Source of the DNA: Actinomycetes bacterium
GTDB lineage: Bacteria > Actinomycetota > CALGFH01
Assembly: GCA_036000965.1 (NCBI GenBank)
Contig: DASYUT010000311.1
Coordinates: forward strand, 1 to 60,043
Reading direction: 5' to 3'
Length of the DNA stretch: 60,043 bases
The notes under the pieces were generated by a model. The model was given only the letters and a program-made list of their open reading frames with translations. It searched no databases and was not told the DNA's origin. This document shows positions 31,855 to 39,671 of this stretch, piece after piece. A program made the position numbers and the translations under genes. Each line of letters starts with the position of its first letter. The stretch's first letter is position 1.

Positions 31855-33503
31855 ACCATCAGCGGACCCTCAAGCACCACCCGACGCTGGGCAAGCGCGC
31901 CATCCTCGATCGCCTGCCCACGCGCCGCCTCGGCGAGCAGCCCAGCGACGAACGCGTCGATGTTGGCCACCTCGCGTTTCTTGACGATCCGCTGGAAGAA
32001 CCGGGGAATGGATGGGTCCTCGTTCGGGCGGGGCTGCCGCCGCTTCCCCTTCGCCAGCGCCGCCGCCTTCGCATGCTCGGCGAGCAGCGGATCGCCGTCG
32101 TGGGTGAACCCGCCAGCGAAGTGCTCAAGGAACCGGGTGATCGCGTCGTCCATGCGATGCTCGACGTTGGTGGGGAACTCGATCACCCGGGTCGACTGCT
32201 TGCCGTCCAGGCGGGTCGGCCAGCGTGCCTCCCAGATGTCGAAGTACTCCTGCCACCGGTACGGGTCGCCGAACATGCACCACACCTGGTAGGCGTCGAA
32301 CGCGTCGGTGACGGCCTGGTCGACCTCCACGCGCGGCACCCTGTGGTCCGGGTACTCGGACGGCTTCCACGACCGCAGGTGGAACCAGCGGCCATCCGTC
32401 ACGCGGCTGGCGATGAGGCTGGTCAGGTCGAGCGCGCGTGACCCGTCGAACCCGAGGCAGATCAGCTCGTTCGGCACCAGACTGCCGGGCCGGGCCTTGC
32501 TGTCCCACCGGGCCCCGTCCACCGCAGAGGACTGGCCAACCTCGAGCACGTTGAAGAAGAACCTGAGCGCATCCGCCGGGGTCGGGCACACCGCCGGGTC
32601 ACGGGCGTCCGCGAGGATCCGCCGGCGGTCCACCCACCACGAGTCGCCGTACACCTCGTCGAGCAGCTCCAGGCAACCCTGGTCGTCGCGGAGGTCCGGC
32701 CGGCGTGACGGGGGCCGGTAGTCGATCAGCACGTCCTCGGCTGGGGAGGTGTGGGTGCGCTGTGCGACGCTCTGCTCGGAAGGGTCGTAGGCGTTGGTCG
32801 TCTCAAGCCACCGGCCACGCATCCCGCCGATGTTGCGTTTCATCGTGGTGGCCAGGTGGACGCCGCCGTTGGACTCGAGCATCAGCCCGGTCTCGTCGAA
32901 CAGGTCGAAGGTGGTCCGCGCGCCCAGCCGCGATTTGCCGCTGGAGCTGCGCGGCTCGATCTTCCCGCCGCTGGGCAGGTTGATGTCCTCGATGCCGATG
33001 TCGATCCCGGGGGTGTTGGCGATCTCCCCGCGGCTGGCCATCTCGTACACGCACAGCCAGGTGTTGTCGGTCTGCTCCTCCGCCGTGGCGACGATCTGCA
33101 CCCATGGGGTCGGCTGCTCCCGGCCGACCGGCTCCCCCTTGTCGTCCCACCCGTCGAAGCTGACCGGCCCGAACGTCTCCCCGAGGATGATGGACGCGGC
33201 GAACGGGCCCTTCCCCCACTTCTGCGCGCGCATCAGCAGCCCGCCGCGGTAGAAGAACGGCGAGGGGGGCAGCTCGAGCTCGGGGTGGCGGAGCTTCGCC
33301 TCGAGCATCGCCACGTCGATCGGCCGGGCGTCGGGGTGGAGGCGGTAGTAGCGCAGCAGGAACCGCCACATCTCGTCGGTCAGCCGGTACTCGCGGCCCT
33401 GCAGCAGCCCGTCAGGGATGACGCAGTTCGCCTCGATCCACTCGCCGATCAGGTAGCCGAGCGTGGGGAACTCGCCCGGCACTTCCGGGCCCCGCCACGG
33501 CAT
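31851..33503 (-). CDS. Terminase large subunit
   Basis: 550 residues. The ATPase comes first, with a Walker-A-like KWGKGPFAAS at about 96-104 (deviant P-loop) and Walker B TFDLFDETG at about 188-196. The RNase-H-like nuclease follows, with GFDGSRALD and further acidic positions in FGDPYRWQEYFD and RMDDAITRF. It packages DNA into the prohead and cuts it. The deviant P-loop is normal in this terminase group. Confidence 0.9.
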   Translation of the reverse strand: MPWRGPEVPGEFPTLGYLIGEWIEANCVIPDGLLQGREYRLTDEMWRFLLRYYRLHPDARPIDVAMLEAKLRHPELELPPSPFFYRGGLLMRAQKWGKGPFAASIILGETFGPVSFDGWDDKGEPVGREQPTPWVQIVATAEEQTDNTWLCVYEMASRGEIANTPGIDIGIEDINLPSGGKIEPRSSSGKSRLGARTTFDLFDETGLMLESNGGVHLATTMKRNIGGMRGRWLETTNAYDPSEQSVAQRTHTSPAEDVLIDYRPPSRRPDLRDDQGCLELLDEVYGDSWWVDRRRILADARDPAVCPTPADALRFFFNVLEVGQSSAVDGARWDSKARPGSLVPNELICLGFDGSRALDLTSLIASRVTDGRWFHLRSWKPSEYPDHRVPRVEVDQAVTDAFDAYQVWCMFGDPYRWQEYFDIWEARWPTRLDGKQSTRVIEFPTNVEHRMDDAITRFLEHFAGGFTHDGDPLLAEHAKAAALAKGKRRQPRPNEDPSIPRFFQRIVKKREVANIDAFVAGLLAEAARGQAIEDGALAQRRVVLEGPLMV

Positions 33504-33506
33504 CGG

Positions 33507-33905
33507 CTACTCGACCGCCTCACGCTTGGCTGTCAAGTAGTCCATGAGAAACACGTCGCCGCTCTCGCCCGGGCGGACCAACAGCGCCCAACAATTGCGC
33601 TTGTCCTTGTGGAACAGGTAGTGCGGTTCGACCTGCTCGCAGGTTGCCTCATGCCAGGCGCGCCAGCCCTGTGGGTCCGCGTCGCGCGTGCGCATGCCCT
33701 CTTCGAGGAACATGTTGTTCAGGCCGAGCACGCGGACACCGTCGGCGCCGTGCAGGCTGGCGACCTCGAGCAAGCCGAGGGCGCCGTCGCGCCAGCGGAC
33801 GCCGATGTGGTCGCACTCGCACCAGCGCCACGACCGGTCCGTCTCCCACGCGCGACGGGGCGAGACGATGTCCCAGCAGGCCGCGCAGATGGCCGCCTTG
33901 GTCAT
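33507..33905 (-). CDS. Conserved MTKAAICAACWDIVSP family protein
   Basis: 132 residues. A CAAC motif at the start, then RSWRWCECDHIGVRWRDG and LGLLEVASLHGADGVRVLGL, matches a small family I recognise from many actinobacteriophages and Streptomyces prophages. Four Cys and a His could bind zinc. It is always near terminase genes in my experience, but its role is unknown. Confidence 0.7.
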   Translation of the reverse strand: MTKAAICAACWDIVSPRRAWETDRSWRWCECDHIGVRWRDGALGLLEVASLHGADGVRVLGLNNMFLEEGMRTRDADPQGWRAWHEATCEQVEPHYLFHKDKRNCWALLVRPGESGDVFLMDYLTAKREAVE

Positions 33906-33906
33906 G

Positions 33907-34317
33907 CTAGTCGACCGCTCGCAGGCGAGCGCGCACGTCCGCTGGGCGCTGCTGCTCCAGCTCCTCGCCGGCGTCATCGTCGCCGATCGTCCACAGCAGC
34001 AGCCGCATCGCCTTGGGTGTCAGCCCCAGCCGGTCCTCCAGCGCACTCGCCTGCGCCAGGTCCTTGGAGTCGAGCGTCTCTTCGGCCCAGAGCACGACGC
34101 GGACGTAGCGGGCCACCACGCGGGTCCAGCCGAGCCGCTGCCACTCGACCGCCTGCGGGGTGCGCCACAGCTTGGCCCACAGCTTGCGCTGCTCGACGGT
34201 CAGGACCGTGTCGAGTGGCCAGGTCGGCGCGCGTCCCTTGCGGCCCTCCGGGGGGAGCTTGACGGGGCCGACGCGGGCGTTGCGCCGGCGCGGCTCGAAC
34301 TTCGGCACCGTCGGCAT
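33907..34317 (-). CDS. Terminase small subunit
   Basis: 136 residues from ATG 34317 (AAAGGGG upstream). The pattern LPPEGRKGRAPTWPL, LWAKLWRTPQAVEW, GWTRVVARYV and LEDRLGLTPKAMRLL is that of the small terminase family common in actinobacteriophages. It recognises the packaging site and feeds the large subunit. It is the first gene of the leftward late operon. Confidence 0.8.
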   Translation of the reverse strand: MPTVPKFEPRRRNARVGPVKLPPEGRKGRAPTWPLDTVLTVEQRKLWAKLWRTPQAVEWQRLGWTRVVARYVRVVLWAEETLDSKDLAQASALEDRLGLTPKAMRLLLWTIGDDDAGEELEQQRPADVRARLRAVD

Positions 34318-34654
34318 CCGGTTCACCCCTTTAGGCCGCTATGCGGCATCCAACGTGTCTCCATTGACCGAGTTAATGTCCAGTTTGACAGGATCAGAAG
34401 GGTGTAAACCTGTCATATTGGACGAAAATATGGGTATAAACTAGAACAAATAGGCCCATATCTTCACTCTCGCTGGAACGCTCGGTCGCCGCCCACGTTA
34501 CTTGTCTTGCTTGCCCAAAACTTCCCGCTCCTGTCGAACCGATCATGCCCGCCAGGGCGGCCCGGGCCGATGCGTACATGGTGCGAGACAGGTCGGCCGG
34601 GGTGTCAGCAGGGCGTTTGCGATCGTGATTTTCGAGGCCCATCCCCGCTCTGAC
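34318..34654. promoter_or_regulatory. AT-richer divergent control region
   Basis: No gene. Two dyads stand out: TGACAGG/CCTGTCA (34386-34392, 34409-34415) and ATATGGG/CCCATAT (34428-34434, 34455-34461). Both sit between the leftward late operon and the rightward early operon and are operator candidates. A late promoter for the terminase genes must lie here, but I cannot pick one with confidence. Confidence 0.5.
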
Positions 34655-34722
34655 CTGTAGGTTTGCAGTTGACTACTGTAGGTGGTTGTCCTACACTGTG
34701 ACTGTCGGTAGTTGACCTACAG
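34655..34722 (+). promoter_or_regulatory. Early promoter with three CTGTAGGT operator-like sites
   Basis: TTGACT (34669-34674), a 17-base spacer and TACACT (34692-34697) give a good sigma-70-type promoter. CTGTAGGT occurs at 34655-34662 and 34676-34683 and, inverted, at 34715-34722. The first two lie 21 bp apart, on one helix face, and bracket the -35 box. The third lies just past the start site. This is the layout of a repressed promoter. Confidence 0.7.
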
Positions 34723-34735
34723 AAGGGCGGACAGG

Positions 34736-34885
34736 ATGAGCAGGCTCGATTGGGTGCTCGAGGCGGTCAAGGGCTGGGCGATCTTCACCAGCAAGCCGGA
34801 GCCATGCGCCGCGGCCTGCATGGCAGCACAAGGCCCGGCCTGTGACTGCCATTGCGGCGGCGCCAACCACGGCAGAGCGAGGTAG
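34736..34885 (+). CDS. Small Cys-cluster protein (CxCxCGGxxHG)
   Basis: 49 residues. A short helix is followed by C-x3-C-x7-CDCHCGGANHG. The spacing is identical to that in the protein at 42746-42988, so a common metal-binding family is likely. It is the first gene behind the operator-rich promoter. Confidence 0.6.
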   Translation: MSRLDWVLEAVKGWAIFTSKPEPCAAACMAAQGPACDCHCGGANHGRAR

Positions 34886-34888
34886 GCC

Positions 34889-35065
34889 ATGACAGAGCAG
34901 GAAGCCTACGACATCGGCAAGCGGGCAGGGCAGGCCGCCAAGCATGGCGACTGGGCCCTAGTCCGCCATTTCAAGCGCATGGTGCCGTCCGATCCCGAAC
35001 ATGCCGACCTGCACCGTGCCTACGACGAGGGCTACAAGGCCGCCAACCATGGCAGGGCGAGGTGA
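34889..35065 (+). CDS. Small helical protein ending in NHGRAR
   Basis: 58 residues, charged and helical (EAYDIGKRAGQAAKHGDWAL; HRAYDEGYKAANHG). The last residues repeat those of the preceding protein (ANHGRAR), which hints at a local duplication of the gene end. The stop overlaps the next ATG. Confidence 0.6.
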   Translation: MTEQEAYDIGKRAGQAAKHGDWALVRHFKRMVPSDPEHADLHRAYDEGYKAANHGRAR

Positions 35066-35178
35066 TGGTGATCGACCGTACCTCCACCTATGACCGCGAG
35101 TACGGCGGTATCCCCAACCCTTGGGTGCCCGATTCGAGCGACCTCGAGCAGGAAGACCAGGAAGGGCCCGAAGCATGA
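35065..35178 (+). CDS. Tiny acidic protein
   Basis: 37 residues: a Tyr/Arg-containing start (STYDREYGGIPNPW) and a very acidic end (SSDLEQEDQEGPEA). It overlaps both neighbours by one to four bases, so it is probably translated by coupling. No family. Confidence 0.45.
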   Translation: MVIDRTSTYDREYGGIPNPWVPDSSDLEQEDQEGPEA

Positions 35179-36146
35179 TCACCATCACCCATACTCGCCC
35201 GGAGGGAACCATTGTCGAGGGCACTGCCCGCGGCGATGGTTCGGCGCCGATCCTCAAGACGGCCGGTTTCCGCTGGGCGCCCGGTATCCGCGCATGGATC
35301 ATCCAACAGTCCAGGGATCGGGCCGCGAAGACCTGGCGCATCGACCAGGCCGCCAAGCAGCTGCGCGCGGCAGGCTTCCAGGTCGAGGTGTCGATTGACG
35401 AGACACCTCGAGCGTTCGCGGAGGCGGAGGCGGAACGGGAGGCCCGGGCGGAACAGCGCGCGGACACCTACGCCGATCGGGCCGAACGGGCGGAGTCTGC
35501 GGCCGCGGCCGCATTCCAGCGCTTCCATGACATCCTCGAGCCGATCCCGCCTGGTCAGCCGATCCTGATCGGCCATCACTCCGAGCGTGGCCATCGGGCC
35601 GCTTTGAAGCGGGCCGACAACGCTATCCGCCGCTCGATCGAGGAAGACGGCAAGGCGAGCCACTACCAGCAGGCGGCCGCGACATCGGAGCGGTACAAGC
35701 AGCGGCGCGAGTCTCTCGGCACGACGTTGCGGCGGATTGAGCGGCTGGAGGCGGAGCAGCGCGACATCGCCCGGAAGCTGCAGGGCTACCAGCGGCAGTA
35801 CCGGAACGGGCGCGGCGAGGTCGCCTACGTCGAAGACCATGAGGCGGCTACTGGCCAATGGGCGGAGCAGCTGCAAGCCCAGCAGCAGCAGAACGCCGAC
35901 GAGCTCGAGCACTGGCGCCAAGTGGTGGCAGCCAAGCAGGCGAGCGGCGCGAAAGTGTGGGGCCCGGGCGATTTCGCCAAGGGCGACGAGGTGCTGGACC
36001 GCTGGAATCGTTGGCGCCCAGTGCTTCGGGTGAATCCGAAGTCACTCACTGTCCCGAGCGGCTACACGTGGAACGACAAAATCCCCTATCCCGAGGTGCG
36101 CGGCCGCCGCGAGGCCTCGATCCCGCCAACGGTGCAAGGTGCGTAG
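35175..36146 (+). CDS. DUF3560 domain protein
   Basis: 323 residues. Residues ~95-185 hold the DUF3560 pattern (RADTYADRAERAESAA, PIPPGQPILIGHHSERGHR, then RADNAIRRSIEED). It is followed by a coiled coil and a C-terminal region with GDEVLDRWNRWRPVLRVN. The N-terminal ~75 residues are a separate small domain. DUF3560 proteins occur on actinobacterial plasmids and in phages; their function is unknown. Here it heads the group with the sliding clamp. Confidence 0.75.
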   Translation: MITITHTRPEGTIVEGTARGDGSAPILKTAGFRWAPGIRAWIIQQSRDRAAKTWRIDQAAKQLRAAGFQVEVSIDETPRAFAEAEAEREARAEQRADTYADRAERAESAAAAAFQRFHDILEPIPPGQPILIGHHSERGHRAALKRADNAIRRSIEEDGKASHYQQAAATSERYKQRRESLGTTLRRIERLEAEQRDIARKLQGYQRQYRNGRGEVAYVEDHEAATGQWAEQLQAQQQQNADELEHWRQVVAAKQASGAKVWGPGDFAKGDEVLDRWNRWRPVLRVNPKSLTVPSGYTWNDKIPYPEVRGRREASIPPTVQGA

Positions 36147-36333
36147 TCGCCTGCTCGCCCTCTGGGCCCTGCTACGGGGCTTGGAGGGCGTTCTGCATTG
36201 GGCGGATCCCCTATCCGGCTTGCACGTGGAACTACGGCTTGAGGGCGGCCGCCTCCATGCCCGCTGCTGGACCGACGACGACGAGACCGACGACGAAACG
36301 CCACCAGAAGGGGCGGATGATGCGCGATGGTAA
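36139..36333 (+). CDS. Small acidic-tailed hypothetical protein
   Basis: 64 residues from GTG 36139, overlapping the DUF3560 stop. A Leu-rich first part (LLALWALLRGLEGVLHWAD) is followed by an acidic tail rich in Asp and Glu. It overlaps the next ORF by 17 bases. Modest support. Confidence 0.45.
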   Translation: MRSRLLALWALLRGLEGVLHWADPLSGLHVELRLEGGRLHARCWTDDDETDDETPPEGADDARW

Positions 36334-36682
36334 CAATACGGCGGTTCCTGCCAGGGCAAGCCTTGTCGACCGTGCAGAGGTCACGATTGCTGGCGGCCGC
36401 ACAGTCAAAGTCGAGCTCTGGTCTGGTGAGGCTTCGGACGGCTACCAAACCGACTATCGACCGCGCCCGGCAGCATGGGTTGCGTGGATTCGCCTCGAGG
36501 GTGGCCGCGTCACCTACCGCTACGTCAAACGGTACACGGGCCGCAACTACCGCAAGTCCCAAACCGACTACAACGCGGCCGCCGCGGAGGTCAAGCGCGA
36601 GGCCGCCAAGCAGGCAGCAGCCAAGCAAGCGGCCAGCGGTCAAGCGGCCAATCTCGAGCGCGGCGCCAAGCAAGCCGGCTAG
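36317..36682 (+). CDS. Unknown domain upstream of and possibly joined to the sliding clamp
   Basis: 121 residues. A beta-rich core (RAEVTIAGGRTVKVELWSG, WIRLEGGRVTYRYVKRYTG) is followed by a Lys/Ala/Gln-rich helix up to the stop at 36682. From about 36645 the +1 frame turns into a Pro/Lys/Ala-rich linker that continues in frame into the sliding clamp with no start codon in between. The small domain and clamp may therefore be one protein joined by a frameshift, or one gene split by a recent or assembly indel. Confidence 0.6.
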   Translation: MMRDGNNTAVPARASLVDRAEVTIAGGRTVKVELWSGEASDGYQTDYRPRPAAWVAWIRLEGGRVTYRYVKRYTGRNYRKSQTDYNAAAAEVKREAAKQAAAKQAASGQAANLERGAKQAG

Positions 36683-36788
36683 CCCACCGAAGCCCGCCCA
36701 GCCACCGAAGCCTGCCCAGCCGGCTACTCCGCCGCGGCCTACCCCGCCACCTACCCCGCCGAAGCCGGCTACCCAAGGGACAGGCGGT

Positions 36789-37931
36789 TTGCATTTCGAC
36801 GTTGACCATGCCGAGCTCGTCCGCGCGCTCAAAGTCGCGGCTGGCACGTGCTCGCGTCGTCCGACCCTGCCCGTTCTGGGCGGAGTGAAGATCGAGGCGG
36901 CCGGCTGGGGCCGCCCGGTCACGATCACCACGACGGACCTTGAGTTGACCAGCACGACGCGGCTTGACTCGTCGCTGGTGGTCGACACTGGTGCCGTCGT
37001 GGTGCCGTTGCGCGAGCTCGCCGCAACCCTCAAGGGACGCCAGCCAAAGGGAACACTCGCGCGGCTCGAGCTCGACCAGGAAGCCGGCCTGCTGCGCATG
37101 CATGCTGGCGGCCTGCATGCGGCGCTCCACGTCAACGCGCTCGAGGACTATCCGACGTTGCGCGGCGAGGTCTCAGAGGGCGAGGTGCGCGTGACCTCCG
37201 ACCTCGGCCTGCTTGGCACGTGGGCGCGGCGGGTACTGCCAGCGACCAGCGGCGATGAGGCTCGCCCAGTGTTGACCGCGGTCCAGGTCAAGCGCGACCA
37301 GGGCACGCTGACCGCGACCGCGACCGATTCCTATCGCCTCCACACCTACCAGACCGAACAGCTAGACGATTCGGCGTTTTGCTTCCTGCTACCCGCCCGG
37401 GCGCTCACCCTGGTCAAGCAGGCCATCGCGCTGTACAAGGCGACCGAGGGCGGCGCCTGGTGGCATGGCACGGGCACCGACACACACGGCACGGGCGAGG
37501 TGCGCGTGCAGGTTGGGCCGTCGATGTTCTGGGCCCGGGCCATAGAGGGCGAGTTTCCCTCCACTTGGGAGCGGCTGATCCCGACCATGACGGGCGATGT
37601 GCCAACCATCGACGTCACCGATGGTGCGGCGGCCGCCGCGGCGATCGTGGCATCGTTCGGACGCGAGCCGATCATCCTCGAGGCGAGCGGCGCGACCATC
37701 GCCGCCTCGTGCAAGCGGCAGGACATCGGCAAGGTCGAGGCGGAACTACCAGGCCTGAAACTGGCAGGCTACACGCCGTTCACCCCTACCAGCTTCAAGC
37801 CGCTGTACCTACGTGAGCTGCTGGCCGCGGTCGACCACGGGACGATGCAGCTCCGGGATAGCCTCAAGCCGGCTTTGGTGACCGATGGTAACGGCTTCCG
37901 CGGCCTGATCATGCCCGTTCGCATCCCCTAG
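36789..37931 (+). CDS. dnaN: DNA polymerase III beta subunit-like sliding clamp
   Basis: 380 residues from TTG 36789 (AAGGGA about nine bases upstream), the usual clamp length. LVRALKVAAGTCSRRPTLPV opens the first domain. Later signatures are TLTATATDSYRLHTYQ in domain two and LKPALVTDGNGFRGLIMPVR at the C-terminal edge. Three repeated clamp domains can be traced. The protein encircles DNA and tethers a polymerase. No polymerase is encoded in this genome, so the host replicase is the probable partner. The reading frame extends upstream as a Pro-rich segment without a start. Confidence 0.85.
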   Translation: MHFDVDHAELVRALKVAAGTCSRRPTLPVLGGVKIEAAGWGRPVTITTTDLELTSTTRLDSSLVVDTGAVVVPLRELAATLKGRQPKGTLARLELDQEAGLLRMHAGGLHAALHVNALEDYPTLRGEVSEGEVRVTSDLGLLGTWARRVLPATSGDEARPVLTAVQVKRDQGTLTATATDSYRLHTYQTEQLDDSAFCFLLPARALTLVKQAIALYKATEGGAWWHGTGTDTHGTGEVRVQVGPSMFWARAIEGEFPSTWERLIPTMTGDVPTIDVTDGAAAAAAIVASFGREPIILEASGATIAASCKRQDIGKVEAELPGLKLAGYTPFTPTSFKPLYLRELLAAVDHGTMQLRDSLKPALVTDGNGFRGLIMPVRIP

Positions 37932-37945
37932 CCGCTTCACCCTTG

Positions 37946-37976
37946 GGGCCCGGGCCGCGCGCCCGGGCCCTTTGGC
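37946..37976 (+). terminator. Terminator of the clamp operon
   Basis: Perfect 10-bp stem GGGCCCGGGC/GCCCGGGCCC (37946-37955, 37961-37970), five-base loop, short TTT. It separates the rightward clamp operon from the leftward early operon that converges on it. Confidence 0.75.
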
Positions 37977-38035
37977 ACGCGCCCAGCAGGGCGGCAGCAG
38001 GGCGGCAGCAGCTGGGCGCGTAGGCGCCTAGGCTG

Positions 38036-38314
38036 TCATGCCCTCGCGCCGCTCCGATCCCAACGGCTCGGCCTGGTCTGTTTCGCCCACGGGACAATCT
38101 GATGGGGCCAGCACCATGCCGGGCCGTTCCCTACCCGCCCCCAAGGCTTGGGGAGTAGGCCGCGGACGTACCAGGTGTTGGGAGTCTTCGCGCTCACGCC
38201 CAGCCGATCGGCTATCTGTTTCTGCCCGACCGGCTCGCAGCCACAGGCGGCATGTTCCGCGTGCCCGAAATCCTCGCGCTCACCAGGTGTGGTCTGGGCG
38301 GTCTGGGCGGTCAC
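38036..38314 (-). CDS. Helix-turn-helix DNA-binding protein
   Basis: 92 residues from GTG 38314, chosen for GGAGG eight bases upstream; GTG 38353 is an alternative. VGQKQIADRLGVSAKTPNTWYVRGLLPKP is split over a MerR/AlpA-like helix-turn-helix and wing. Small proteins of this kind act as excisionases or repressors. It is the last gene of the leftward early region and is separated from the HNH gene upstream by 224 bases that hold promoter-like sequence. Confidence 0.65.
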   Translation of the reverse strand: MTAQTAQTTPGEREDFGHAEHAACGCEPVGQKQIADRLGVSAKTPNTWYVRGLLPKPWGRVGNGPAWCWPHQIVPWAKQTRPSRWDRSGARA

Positions 38315-38538
38315 GGTGGAGGCCTCCGACGTGGCGGGTAGTGTCCCGACCACCGTAGGCCAACGTCCGACACCATGTCAACCAACCACCAGCCGGATCG
38401 ACCGGATTCAGACGTTTGAGCGTGGTGCTTGTCTTGCTTGGCGACACTCCACAGGGAAAATCGGTCTAAACTATCCCAAACCACCCCAAAATTAGGGTAT
38501 AATCGTATCTTTCCGGTCAATCTGGTCGTCCGTTTGGT
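38315..38538. promoter_or_regulatory. AT-richer control region with TATAAT box
   Basis: No gene. A perfect TATAAT lies at 38498-38503 on the plus strand without a good -35. On the minus strand TTGACC followed by AT-rich sequence could serve the downstream regulator. GTGACCG and GGTGACCCG near 38540-38560 look like half sites. The regulator at 38036 may control itself here. Confidence 0.45.
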
Positions 38539-38892
38539 CTACTGTGACCGGTTCGGTGACCCGATTGCGCTGTTTTTGGAGCGGCAAAGCGCCACGAGAC
38601 GGACGCCGCCGGGTCCGTCGACATGGTGGGCGGTCAGGTCGGCGCTCGGATGCCGCGGATGGCCAGGCCAGCCCTGGCACCAGCCGCCAGCGGCGGCGAC
38701 CACCTGCGCGCGCCGACGCTTCTCGGCGGGATCATGCAGGTCCGGCCGGCGCGCATTGTGACGGGCGTTGTGCTCCGCCCGGCACAGGATGCAGCGGCCG
38801 GCCTGCTTGACGTTACGACGCACCGTCACCATCGCACCCGCAGGGCAGGGTGGGGTGCCGTTGGCGGGGCCGGGGCAGGGCCTACTGGGCAT
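38539..38892 (-). CDS. Small HNH-type endonuclease
   Basis: 117 residues. A Cys knuckle (CILCRAEHNARHN) is followed by DLTAHHVDGPGG and VALCRSKNSAIG, the HNH strands. A second Cys expected in the last motif (CRSC) is Lys here, so one zinc ligand is missing. It could be a free-standing homing enzyme or a packaging-related HNH. It overlaps the gene upstream by 11 bases. Confidence 0.65.
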   Translation of the reverse strand: MPSRPCPGPANGTPPCPAGAMVTVRRNVKQAGRCILCRAEHNARHNARRPDLHDPAEKRRRAQVVAAAGGWCQGWPGHPRHPSADLTAHHVDGPGGVRLVALCRSKNSAIGSPNRSQ

Positions 38893-39052
38893 CGTCCAGC
38901 CGCTCCCGCACCCAGCGCCACAGCGCCACGCCGAGGGCGCACTGCCACTCGTTCTCCCCGACCTGGATCATCGGCTCGTTGCAGCAGGGGCAGCAGGGGA
39001 TGCCATTCCGGATGTTGACCGGCTGGAGCTGGGCGAACCCGGTCACGTCCAT
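38882..39052 (-). CDS. Zinc-ribbon small protein
   Basis: 56 residues. IPCCPCCNEPMIQVGENEWQ then C gives a CxxC knuckle and a later Cys. The end is helical (ALWRWVRERLDD). The ATG overlaps the upstream stop. Confidence 0.55.
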   Translation of the reverse strand: MDVTGFAQLQPVNIRNGIPCCPCCNEPMIQVGENEWQCALGVALWRWVRERLDDAQ

Positions 39053-39324
39053 CAGTCCGGCCACTCTAGGACGTGGCACCGGTAGTCCTCCAGGTGCTCG
39101 CCGATGCGGTAGATGACGGTGCGGTTGCTGCCACGGATGGTGAGCACCTCGCCGTCCAGGGTGACCCATGGCCTGGCCTTGCCCTGGCGGATCTCCTCCA
39201 GCAGCTCGTCAACGATCAGCGTGCGAGGGTCAGCCTGGATGACTTCGGGGCGCTGATGGCGCCAGCCGCGCAGGATGAGATCGCCGTAGGTCTCCCACCG
39301 CCCGTGGACGATGACGCCGCTCAC
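39052..39324 (-). CDS. Hypothetical early protein
   Basis: 90 residues from GTG 39324, overlapping the upstream stop (GTGA). Mixed alpha/beta (TYGDLILRGWRHQRPE, RTLIVDELLEEIRQGKARPW, LEDYRCHVLEW). No family recognised. Confidence 0.55.
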   Translation of the reverse strand: MSGVIVHGRWETYGDLILRGWRHQRPEVIQADPRTLIVDELLEEIRQGKARPWVTLDGEVLTIRGSNRTVIYRIGEHLEDYRCHVLEWPD

Positions 39325-39668
39325 CGTGGCGCCTCGGGGCGGTAGCGGACGACCTCGACGGCGGGCAGGCGCCGCATGGGGATCATCAGGGTTTCGCTGG
39401 CGATCTCGCCGTCCTGGCCGACGTAGCGGAGGCCCTGCTCGTTGTTGCGCCACAGGTCGACCTGCATGCGGACCGGGCCGTTCCAGGTCGGGCCGCCATG
39501 GACGCTGTCGACGGTCCAGCGGATAGCGACCTGGTAGCAGTCGGCGACCCGGATGCCGTGTTCCAGCAGCCACGCTTCCAGCTCGGGCCAGAACACGCCA
39601 TCGCTCACTGGGGGCAACTCAGCGTAGGGGCGCACTTCTGGCCGGTATCGAAACACTCGGCATAGCAA
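39321..39668 (-). CDS. Hypothetical early protein
   Basis: 115 residues if read from TTG 39668; GTG 39608 would give 95. The conserved-looking part is ELPPVSDGVFWPELEAWLLE then VADCYQVAIRWTVDS. Beta-rich and acidic, no metal motif. Part of the coupled early operon. Confidence 0.5.
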   Translation of the reverse strand: MLCRVFRYRPEVRPYAELPPVSDGVFWPELEAWLLEHGIRVADCYQVAIRWTVDSVHGGPTWNGPVRMQVDLWRNNEQGLRYVGQDGEIASETLMIPMRRLPAVEVVRYRPEAPR

Positions 39669-39671
39669 ACG

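Noticed and set aside
36327-36788. Upstream extension of the sliding clamp frame from ATG 36327
   Set aside because: Up to about 36640 this frame is the shadow of the 36317-36682 gene, and its residues look random. Only the Pro-rich last part may be translated, by frameshift.
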